A DNA stretch of 64,000 bases from Anagrus nilaparvatae (lineage: Eukaryota; Arthropoda; Insecta; Hymenoptera; Mymaridae), in assembly GCA_022575985.1 (NCBI GenBank), contig JAKSXM010000014.1, positions 6,882,001-6,946,000 on the forward strand, read 5' to 3'. Below the pieces are notes generated by a model, which saw only the letters and a list, made by a program, of their open reading frames with translations, did no database searches and was not told where the DNA came from. The position numbers and the translations under genes are program-made. Below, one piece after another: positions 55,216 to 64,000 of the stretch. The first letter of the stretch is position 1; every line of letters starts with the position of its first letter.

Positions 55216-57240
55216 TGGGTAGATTTAAATGAAGTGTATTTGAAGTGTATGGTCGGGTATTCAATGTTACCCCAAAGTGTTTTTTTCTGAAAGTACTACC
55301 GAAAATAAGTCACCAATCCAATTTTTAGAAAGAAAAAGGTTTTTTCTTTTAATTTTTAGATGTTTTGTGGGTAGAATTAAATGAAGTGAGAGCGATTTAT
55401 ATGGTCGGGTCTTCAAAACTGCCCCAAATTGTTTTTTCTGAAAGAACTACCAAAAATAAGTCACCAATCCAATTTTTAGCCTCCAAGAGCAAAATCTCGA
55501 TTTTTGGTAGCCTATTTTGTGTTTTGGACTTTTATAAAATAAGTAAGAAAAATTATCTCTAATTTTTCTTATTTTTTCTGTTAAAATCTCTCATTAAAAT
55601 GTAAAGTTTTTTCCTTTTAAGTTTGGATAGGAAATTTCCCTCTCTATCCAATTCTGGAGTCAATTTAAAAAATTTTTTAAAATAACTCCAGAAAAAATTT
55701 TTTATTATTTAAAAAATTATTTGAGCAGCACATGCGCGAGATAGGCTATTTTTTTCAAAAGTCGGTTTAGGCTTAAATTTTTCCTTGAAATTTATATTTT
55801 TTGTCGAAAAACAAATTTCAATGGTAAATTGCTTTTAGAGAGCTCTAGATAAGAAAATAGCAAATTCAAAAAGCTTATTTTGCACAAATTTCGAATTTTC
55901 CGCCAAGACACTTGACCAACTAAAATGCTGACCAAAAATTTGGATTCCGCGGGAAATTTTACAAAAGAATATATCTTTTCATGTTTTTAAGAGCGCTTAT
56001 CTTAAAGCAGCGAAATTTTAAATTGAAAGATTAAAATAAATATTTCAATTAAAATAAACATCTAATTTTTTATTTTTTAATCTATACTAAATTATTCAAA
56101 ATTAATCAGAAAATTCTTTATTATTTAGCTGTTTGAACAAAAAGCTTTTAAAACAAAAAAGATATATCTTTATGTAAAATTTCTCGCGGAATCCAAATTT
56201 TTGGTCAGATTTTTCATTGCTCACGTGACTTGGTGGAAAATTCAAAATTTGTAAAAAAATGAACTTTTGAAAGCAGCTATTTTTTGATCTAGAGCTCCCA
56301 AATAGCTACCCGGGAAAAAATCAATCATGTATCCCCATACATGACCATGTATTATTATCTTCATACATGGCGATACATGGCCATATATCGATTATGTCTC
56401 TGTAGGACTGTATACTCCCATATATGATCATACATGACAATATATAAGTTATTTTTAATTTATTAAAAATAAAAAAAAAAAAAAATTTACCGGGATTTGA
56501 ACCCGGGCCGTCGCGGTGCGGCATCATCATAAACAAACAGTTAACTGACTGAGCTAAATTACTATTTGAACATTGAACGTGATTTTTATATATTTATTCG
56601 GAATATTTTTTTCTCTAAATTTTAATTATTTATTATTATTAATTTATGTTTTATTATCAATTATTTAAAATTTATTCAATAAAAAAAAATTAAAATAATT
56701 AAAAAAAGAAATAAATATAATTATCTAAAATTAAATTTATAATATAGAAAACACAATTTTTAGTTTTAAACTATGAAAAATTTAATTTTAGATAATTATA
56801 TTTATTTCTTATTTTTAATTATTTTAATTTTTTTTTATGAGAGGGAAATTTCGTATCCAAACTTAAAAGGAAAAAACTTTTCATGATAATGAGAGTTTTT
56901 AACAGAAAAAATAAGAAAAATCATCTCTAATTTTTCTTACTTATTTTATAAAAGTCCAAAACACAAAATAGGCTACCAAAAATCGAGATTTTGCTCTTGG
57001 AGGCTAAAAATTGGACTGGTGACTTATTTTTGGTAGTTTTTTCAGAAAAAAACACTTTGGGGCAGTTTTGAAGACCCGAACATACAAATCGCTCTGACTT
57101 CATTTAATTCTACCCATAAAACATCTAAAAATTAAAAGAAAAAACCTTTTTCTTTCTAAAAATTGGATTGATTACTTATTTTTGGTAGTACATTCAGAAG
57201 AAAAACACTTTGGGGTAATATTGAATACCCGACCATACAT
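55216..57240. mobile_element. Foldback element inserted in a relative
   Basis: An outer pair of inverted arms (55216-55369 and 57118-57240) brackets an inner copy starting GGGTAGAATTAAATGAAGTG at 55370 and ending in its complement at 57117. The inner right arm is itself interrupted at about 56305-56838 by a tRNA-like sequence and an AT-rich inverted repeat (56680-56745 with 56768-56838). Same family as 42829-44226, more diverged. Confidence 0.7.
56490..56575 (-). tRNA. tRNA-like sequence, probably a SINE head
   Basis: The minus strand has acceptor halves AATTTA/TAAATT, an A box TAGCTCAGTCAGTTAAC, a T arm CCGGG-TTCAAAT-CCCGG with an intact B box, and a long variable arm GCCG...CGGC as in Leu/Ser-type tRNAs. 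The anticodon stem pairs poorly. It is followed by a T-run and sits inside a foldback element with ATACATG-rich sequence downstream, so a tRNA-derived SINE is more likely than a working tRNA. Confidence 0.5.
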
Positions 57241-57613
57241 TTAACCCTGGCTAGAAGATTTTTCACTGATACGTATTTGAGAAATCGACTTTTGGAAAAA
57301 AAAACAGCCTATCATAGCGATTTCTCGTGCATGCGCTTCTCAAAAAAATTTTTTAACCCCGGAATCGGATAGCCAAAGAAATTTCCTATCCGGACCCAAG
57401 AGGAAAAAATTTTTCATATTAATGATAGTTTTTAACAGAAAAAAAAAGAAAAATTATCCCTCATTTTTCTTACTTTTTTTGTAAAAGTCCGAAACATAAA
57501 AATGGCTGCCAAAAATCAAGATTTCGCTCTGGGAAGCTAAAAATTAAGCTGGTGACTTATTTTTGGTAGTATTTTTAGAAAAAATACTTTTTTCTACACT
57601 TCATTTAAATCTA

Positions 57614-58575
57614 CACTGACAATAGTAGGAGATGGTATCATTCCTTCAATAAAGAAAGCAGCAATTTTTATAATTATAATCCTATATTATAATTTAGGAA
57701 AGAATCATTCTTAATATGAGGAAGATTCTTCCCCAAAAAAAGTGAGAATCTTTCTTTTTTTAATATTTTATTATTTGCTGTAATAAAAAATTTTATAATC
57801 AACATTTAAAAAAAATAGTATTGTTAAATTAGTTGAAAAATAATTTTATGAATAAAAATATACTAATTTCACTGAAAATACAAGTTTAAACATTAAAAAA
57901 AGTAATAAATATTTGTTACTTTATCGAATTAAAAAAAGTAGGGTTATGATCGTTTTTTTTAAATATTTGCTACTCCTGTACTCACAAAATTAATTTTTTT
58001 TAGTTACATTAATTAATTAAATATATAAAAATTAAATAAATATTAACTTTATTAGGCCCTTTCTACACCAACACATAATGATGTTTTATTTTAATCGTGT
58101 TTGTTGGATATTTTGTGGTATAGCTGAGATATTCGAAATTAAAGTTATTACAACATGGCGCCACTAGTAGTATACGTAAATATTTTTAATAAAAATTAAA
58201 CAAGAAAATGTTATTAAATGGTATTTTAACATAGATTAAGTTATTTATTATACAAATTATACACAATTTATGTAACTAATAAGTTTTTAATGAGTTGTAA
58301 TCAATTTAAATATGTAATTTTAAGGCGTTTCCATGTTTTCAGTATGGTGTAGCTGGGAAAAAAATTTCCAACAAACATGATTATCATAAAACATGATTAT
58401 GTGCTGGTGTATAGAAAGGGCCTTAAGCATTTAGCAAGTTGAATATTGACAACGGTGAGAATTCTCTCTTTGTGCGAGGTAGAATAGATCTTGAAATAAA
58501 AGTGAAATTTTTTCCATGATTTGGGAAAGAATCTTTCCCAAAAAAGATGTCTGCTTCCCCGTACTACTGTCAGTG
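57614..58575. mobile_element. TA-flanked MITE (Tc1/mariner-like)
   Basis: The inverted ends CACTGACAATAGTA and TACTACTGTCAGTG are flanked by TA on both sides, as for Tc1/mariner. Body AT-rich with symmetrical AAGATTCTTCCCC-like words. A second MITE is nested inside. Confidence 0.65.
58055..58422. mobile_element. TTA-flanked MITE nested in the previous one (Harbinger-like)
   Basis: The ends GGCCCTTTCTACACCAACAC and GTGCTGGTGTATAGAAAGGG are inverted, with TTA at 58052-58054 and 58423-58425. A 3-base TTA/TAA target fits PIF/Harbinger. Confidence 0.65.
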
Positions 58576-59030
58576 TACCCATATCCTTATGTAAAATTTC
58601 CCACGGAATCCAAATTTTTTTTCAGATTTTTAATTGGTCACGTGACTTGGGGTGAAATTCGAAATTTGTAAAAAATGAGCTTTCGGAAGCTGCTATTTTT
58701 TGATCTTGAGCTCTCAAAAAGCAATGCCCCATCGAAATTTTTTCCGACAAAAAATATAAAGTTCAAGAAAAAAGTTAAAGTTCATAGGTGGCGTTATACA
58801 GTAAAGTTTTACTTTTTTTACTCTTATTAAAAATTAAAAAATATTAATAATTAATTGATAAAATTTAAAAAATTTTTATTGTAAATTAAAATTTCAACAT
58901 TACTTAATTAAAATTAAAAAAAAAAATTACTTCATTACATGTGATTACTTTGATTTGAATAGATAAAGGTTTGAGCATCGTGGTCTTATTTTTTTTATAG
59001 CGAATCTTAACACATATATAGTTATAAAAT

Positions 59031-60210
59031 ATGAAAGTCTTTAAAATTTGTAATTTAAAAATTCATTCTAATGAAAAATTTGTAGAATGTGTCTTGTGTT
59101 CTGAATTTTTTCATTCAGATACAAAAGAGAAAACTTGTGCTGAAATTTCACCAACTGAAGAGAGAGTTGTGGTATTAACTTCAGTACAACCTAAATTATT
59201 ATACACATGTGTTGAGTGTTCTGAAAATAGTAGTTCCTGTCTCAACATAAACTCAAAAAAGTTTTCAGATATATTAGATCAATTTAATACATCAATACTA
59301 AGTTTTAAAGAAGCAACTGAAAACTTTAAAGGCTTATCTGAAACAGTAAATAAATTACATTCTACTCAACAAGAAATAATACAAGATAAACTACCTGAAT
59401 TAAATAAAAGATTAACTAAATTAGAAAATAGTAATACTAATAATATTAATTCCTTTGATGCTCTTACAACCCAAAAAATTATAGCTGAAATAAATGAGCA
59501 AAAAAATTTAAGTAAAAATGTCATGATCTTTAACTTGAAAGACTATCCTGATGAAGATAAAATTTCAAAAAATGTTATTAAACTACTAAAAAATAATAAT
59601 ATTAATGTTAGCAATATTATCATAAAAAGAATTGGCAAATTTAATTCCAATAACTGTAGACCTGTTAAAATAACATTCAAAAATTATTATGAAGCTGTTA
59701 AAATGTTAAAAAAATCTAGATCAATTGCAATAAATTCTAAAAAAAATATCTATATAACTAATGATAAAACTAAATCTCAACAACAACTTAAAAGAGAAGT
59801 TAATCAAGAGCTACGTTCTAAGAAAGAAAATGGAGAAAGTAACATTTTCAAGAAATATATAAATTCTATCCCAACAATTATTAGTATTGATGAATCTTGT
59901 GAATCTGATAATGATCTATGTGGAAAAACTGAATCTGAAGATAATGTTAACAATGAAGAAAATGATGACAACAATAATTCTATTTCTTCTGTTTACTCAA
60001 CTCCAAAAAAAAGCTATAGTCTTACCAAGTAAAAAAAAAAGTGAAATTAAATCATCATCTATCAGCAAAACGAAATCGAAATCTAATTCTTCTAGAATAA
60101 GTGCTTCACAAAGTTCACAAGTAAATAGAAAAAAATCTTCTACTACACACAGTAAACAACATTCAAAAAACATATCTTCTCAAATAAAGAAACAAAAACT
60201 TAATAAATAA
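59031..60210 (+). pseudogene. CR1/Jockey-type LINE ORF1 protein with PHD-like finger
   Basis: The frame 59031-60032 encodes an N-terminal Cys/His cluster (KICNLKIH, FVECVLCSEFFH, YTCVECS) like the PHD finger of some LINE ORF1 proteins. A coiled coil follows at about residues 80-150, then an RNA-binding fold-like region at 160-260 (NVMIFNLKDYPDEDK, IIIKRIGK, RPVKITFKNY). An acidic stretch leads to a frameshift in the A-run at about 60031-60041. The other frame continues as a serine/lysine-rich basic tail to 60210. ORF1 proteins of this kind coat the element RNA. ORF2 follows on the same strand. AT-rich codon use matches the surroundings. Confidence 0.65.
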
Positions 60211-60254
60211 TAAATAATCTTAATAAATTAAAGAAAACTTATTATTATCGGTTT

Positions 60255-61010
60255 ACAAATATAGTATAATTACTTTAACTGAAACTTGGTGTGATGAACG
60301 TGATACTGAAAGTATGCTTGGTAATATAAATTATAATATTTTTAAGTGCAATAGGGATACATCTGTAAATAAAGTTAATGGTGTGGGAGTAATGACATTA
60401 ATTTCAAAAGAATTAAATTCTGAAATAATTTTTTCATACAATATTAATTATGAATTATTAATTACATCTGTAAAAATAAAAAATAATAAACTCTTAATTG
60501 TAAATGTATACATTCCTCCTTTATCAAATATTAATATATATACTAGTTTTATAGATAATGTAAATAAAATTAAAGAAAAATATCATAAAGCTAACATTAT
60601 AATAGTGGGTGACTTCAATTTACCAAAGTGTTACTTTACAATTGACAGAAATAATAAAATGGATATTAAAACAAATAATAAAAATAAATCAATTAATGAA
60701 TGTGCATTGTATATATATACTTCTTTAAAAAACTATAATTTAAAACAATATAATACTTTTAATAATTCAAGATTCAATATATTGGATTTAATTTTCTCTG
60801 ATACATTCTGTTCAATTGAAAAGGCAACATTTCCTTTGGCTAAAATTGATGTCTTCCATGTACCTTTAATAATGAAAACAAAGTTAAAATATTATACTAA
60901 ACCCTTATCTAAAATTAAATATTTTAATTATAAAAAAGCTAATTATGCTAATATTTTTAATAAACTTGATGACACTGATTGGAAAAAAGAACTTAATAAT
61001 AATTCCATTA
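60255..61010 (+). pseudogene. LINE ORF2 endonuclease, cut off by the R1-like insertion
   Basis: Coding character starts upstream of the ATG at 60314 with ITLTETWCDE (catalytic glutamate). Further apurinic-endonuclease motifs are NVYIPPL, IIVGDFNLP, LDLIFSD and a final H in DVFHVPL, where the usual SDH has lost its aspartate context. The reverse transcriptase is absent: at about 61011 composition jumps from AT-rich to GC-rich where the R1-like element begins. Same element as the ORF1 at 59031. The first ~60 residues of ORF2 are deleted. Confidence 0.7.
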
Positions 61011-63903
61011 ACGCGAGCAATCTTACAACATGAACCACAAGTACTGGGTTTCCGATGACGCTCTCTGCTGCGCCATATGGCTTCGAGGCAGAGCCCAAAC
61101 GTCCCTATCCCAGACAGGAAAAGGGAATTGCCACGTTTGGGCCAAGTGCGGAGAGACGACTTACATAAGTTGTTATCTCTCCCCTAACGACAGCTCGGAG
61201 GTGCTCGCTGTAAAGCTAGCCAGCATCGAGAACACGGTACGGGCGGCAACTGGTGGGGTTATCCTTGGCGGAGACTTCAATACCAGGGCCCTAGAGTGGG
61301 GCATGCCGACGACCAACCTAAGGGGACAAATGGTACTCGAAATGGCTGCTAGATGCAAACTAGTGGTCCAGAATAGAGGAAACAGGCCCACCTACGAGAG
61401 GGCAGGGTGGGGTATCTCTATCCCAGACATAACCTTCGCAACAGAAGCTGCGTCTGGGAGAATCGGCGACTGGAGGGTGATGGATGGCTACAATGGTAGC
61501 GACCATAACTACATTGCCTTCCGGGTAATGGAAGGAAATTCACAACGTCCTCCCTACAGGAGGCGTCCCCTTGGCTGGAACGTTTCAAAGATCGACAAGG
61601 ACAGATTCGAGGAATACCTTCGAATCGAGTCAGCGTCGATCCCCGCTTGGCGAGGAGGGGCTACAAGCCCACGAGAGGCCGAAACCCTGGTTAAGAAAGT
61701 AACGTCTCTATTACGCGGGGCTTGCGATGCCTCGATGCCTCGCCGCAGGCCCTGGAAAGGGAGAAAACCAGTGTACTGGTGGACTCCCGAAATAGCTGAG
61801 CTCCGAAAGGAATGCCACAGGACGCGACGAAGGGCCCAACGAGCACGGGACAGACCCGAAGCTGCTGCACACTCCCAGGTACACAAGGACGCCAAACACC
61901 GACTGGCCAAGGCCATCCGTCAAAGCAAGGCTCAATATCTGCGTTCATTACGCGAAGACGTAAACAAGGACTCCTGGGGCCTAGGTTACAAAGTCGTAAT
62001 GGGCAAATTGAACCGGGGGTCCGACAACATGATGGACGCGGCGTCGACTGAACGGATCGTCGGTGCTCTCTTCCCTGAAAGGCCCATCCGGGAAAACCCG
62101 GTTGAGGTGATACCCAGGGAGGAAGTGCCGCTGTTCAGCGAAGGCGAGATGGTCAAGGCCATAAAGGCCATGAAAAATGGCAAGGCGCCGGGGCCGGACG
62201 GGATACCAACGGAAGTGCTCAAAAGAGCGGTCAAAGTAATCCCTGGTATCCTGTTAAGCATGTTCAATGCTTGTTTGGTGGCTGGAGTATACCCAAAGCA
62301 GTGGAAGGTGGCACGTCTCGTGCTCTTGAACAAGGGCAAGGGGGGAGCCCTGGACTCTCCATCATCTTACAGACCTTTGTGTATGTTAAATACCATTGGT
62401 AAGGTGATGGAGAGCTTGCTCCGGGCAAGGCTCAAAAGGGCAATCGAGGAGGGCGGTGAACTCTCTGAGGAGCAGCATGGTTTTCGTGAAGGGCATTCCA
62501 CGATAGACGCCATTCGGCGTGTCGTGGATACCGTAGAGGCTGAGAGGGAAAAGCTGCCTGCAATTCGCAAGGACGTCCTTCTGGTAACGCTGGACGTCAA
62601 AAACGCTTTTAACTCGGCCAGGTGGGATGACATGATCCGGTCCCTCGAGTACGATTTCCGGATACCCAGGTATCTGGGTAGCGTACTAAAGGATTACCTG
62701 CGGGACCGGAGACTGCTCTACGACACGATCGACGGTAGGCGTGAAAGGGTTTTGAGTGCAGGCATCGCGCAAGGTTCGGTTCTCGGACCGGACCTGTGGA
62801 ATGCCTTTTACGATGGCTTGTTGCGCGTCCACCTCCTGGAAGGAGTTTCCTTGATCGGGTACGCCGACGACGTGGCCCTGACCATAACTGGCAGGGACAT
62901 GGAAGTGACCCAGGAGAGGTTGAATCTAGTCATGAGACGGATCAACCTCTGGATGGGCGATCACGGGCTCCAGCTTTCGATCCCAAAAACGGAGATCGTA
63001 CTGCTGACCCGTCGAAGGGTTCCTACCGACTTCGATGTAATTATCGACGACGGCGGAAACCCTCACACGATCCGAACCAGAACATCGGTGAAATACCTGG
63101 GAGTTCAGCTTGATAACAAGCTGACCTTCTGGGAGCAATTTCAGAGGTCGTGTGAAAAGGCAGCGTCGGCCGCATCCTCCCTGTCAAGGCTCATGGCCAA
63201 CATTGGGGGACCCAAAACAGGGAAGCGGAGGCTCCTGATGTCAGTCGTCAACTCTGTCCTGCTCTACGGATCAGAAGTCTGGGCGAAGACCACAGAACAT
63301 GCCAAGTACAGACGAAAAATATCGTCGGTACAGAGGCAGGCGGCAGTGAGGATCACCTGTGGATACCACACGGTATCTCTAGAGGCGATCCAGGTTGTTG
63401 CTTCGATGATACCCATTGACCTGCTAGCGTTGGAGCGGAAATTCATCTACGAGAGCGTAGAAGAGCGCGAAGTGGCTTCCACTCGCGCCCGCTTCAACTC
63501 TATGAAAGCATGGAAGAAACGATGGAAAAAGAACCAAGAGAAAAATGCCCTGTGGACGCGCAGACTGATCTTAGACCTGCAGGCATGGATGGGACGACAG
63601 CATGGGGAGGTGGATTTCTACCTTACCCAGTTCTTAACTGGACACGAGTACTTCCGTGTCATATTGAAGCATTGGCATAAGGTGGCAACAAAGGAGTGCT
63701 TGCACTGTCCGGGCGTGGATGATACAGTAGAGCACACATTTTTCGAATGTGTTCGCTACTCGGAGGGGCGCCCGCCCTTCCCAATTTGGAGGCCGGAGAC
63801 GGTGGTCCCGGAAATGCTACGGAGTTCCGAAAACTGGAACAAAGTAGCAGAGTACGTATGGACCACCTTGTTGCAGAAGAAGGAGGAGGGCTTTCTATCG
63901 TAG
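61011..63903 (+). CDS. R1-clade-like non-LTR retrotransposon ORF2 (5'-truncated endonuclease, reverse transcriptase, zinc knuckle)
   Basis: The frame is open from about 61012 to TAG at 63901-63903; the ATG at 61030 is internal to the original protein. Endonuclease motifs are VILGGDFNTRALEWG, IPDITF and GSDHNYI (about residues 75-160). The reverse transcriptase (about 330-620) has KAPGPDGIP, SYRPLCMLNTIGK, VTLDVKNAFNSARWDDM, AQGSVLGPDLWN and the catalytic YADDVAL. A CLHCPGVDDTVEHTFFEC knuckle closes the protein, as in R1/TRAS/SART-type elements. About the first 30-40 endonuclease residues are missing, the 5' truncation typical of target-primed reverse transcription. There is no internal stop, so it is probably young. 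Codon use is strikingly GC-rich compared with everything else. Confidence 0.85.
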
Positions 63904-64000
63904 AGAGCTCTCCTGCCCCTAGGCAGGGGGGAGGGCAGCGGCCAGCTGCCTAGGCTGCGCGTCCCAAACTGAAGGTATACCTGAAAAGGGAGTTCCGGTT
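63904..64000 (+). other. 3' UTR of the R1-like element, continues past the window
   Basis: GC-rich, with CCCCTAGGCAGGGG able to form a hairpin at about 63915-63929. No poly-A or target duplication is reached before the window ends. Confidence 0.6.

Larger units (their letters stand above)
57241..58775. mobile_element. Further foldback-family fragments around nested MITEs
   Basis: 57241-57613 and 58578-58775 are right-arm fragments of the same family (CTGGCTAGAAGATTTTTCAC, GGTCACGTGACTTGG). Between them lie the elements at 57614-58575. Confidence 0.65.

Noticed and set aside
61173..63446. Several minus-strand and alternate-frame ORFs over the R1-like gene
   Set aside because: They are shadows caused by the GC-rich, stop-poor sense frame.

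Overview
The window reads as an AT-rich arthropod, most likely insect, chromosome segment made mainly of nested mobile elements. The evidence is short GT-AG introns of 62-104 bases in two spliced genes, an insect-style TATA plus TCAGT core promoter, and the mix of elements: Polinton/Maverick, Penelope-like, PIF/Harbinger, TTAA-target elements, R1-like and CR1/Jockey-like retrotransposons, and an LTR retroelement. I cannot name the species. There are no rRNA genes and no CRISPR array.

Layout. 1-1987: a broken envelope-like remnant, then an intact unknown protein with three CxxC pairs. 2153-2617 (minus): a three-exon gene for a small tryptophan-rich protein that is found only by joining exons. 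5663-21107: a composite structure with roughly 550-base inverted ends around ~111-base satellite arrays. A solo LTR (6694-7903) and a near-pristine 9.26-kb LTR element (8538-17796) have inserted into the arrays. 21466-22774: a TTAA-flanked non-coding element. 24590-26771: a second satellite block with the same end sequence. 27558-36375: an 8.8-kb imperfect palindrome carrying two copies of a LINE C-terminus. 36376-38160: more satellite. 38543-38728: a likely terminal exon. 39398-40600: Penelope-like remnant. 41430-46107: Harbinger remnants (Myb-like and transposase) split by a 1.4-kb foldback element and a TTAA element. 47430-53370: a decayed Polinton (pPolB, integrase tail, coiled-coil protein, conserved accessory protein, packaging ATPase). 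53459-54568: a core promoter with a small membrane-protein ORF, facing a three-exon gene for a cysteine-rich membrane protein. 55216-58775: nested foldback elements and MITEs. 59031-61010: CR1/Jockey-like element cut off by a GC-rich R1-like element that runs out of the window.

Most notable is the LTR element at 8538-17796. Its LTRs differ at about four of 721 positions. It has an intact gag, a protease in the -1 frame behind a textbook frameshift signal (GGGAAAC, 5-base spacer, long stem-loop), then a 24-residue-repeat protein reached by a second possible -1 step. There is no reverse transcriptase or integrase. About 4 kb of non-coding sequence follows, holding 18 short hairpins in amplified families. 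It looks like a recently mobile, polymerase-less, capsid-coding element that depends on enzymes supplied in trans.

Two spliced genes (2153-2617 and 53942-54568) are invisible to single-frame ORF reading but are supported by splice sites and exact phase agreement. All identifications are by eye from motifs; no searches were run.
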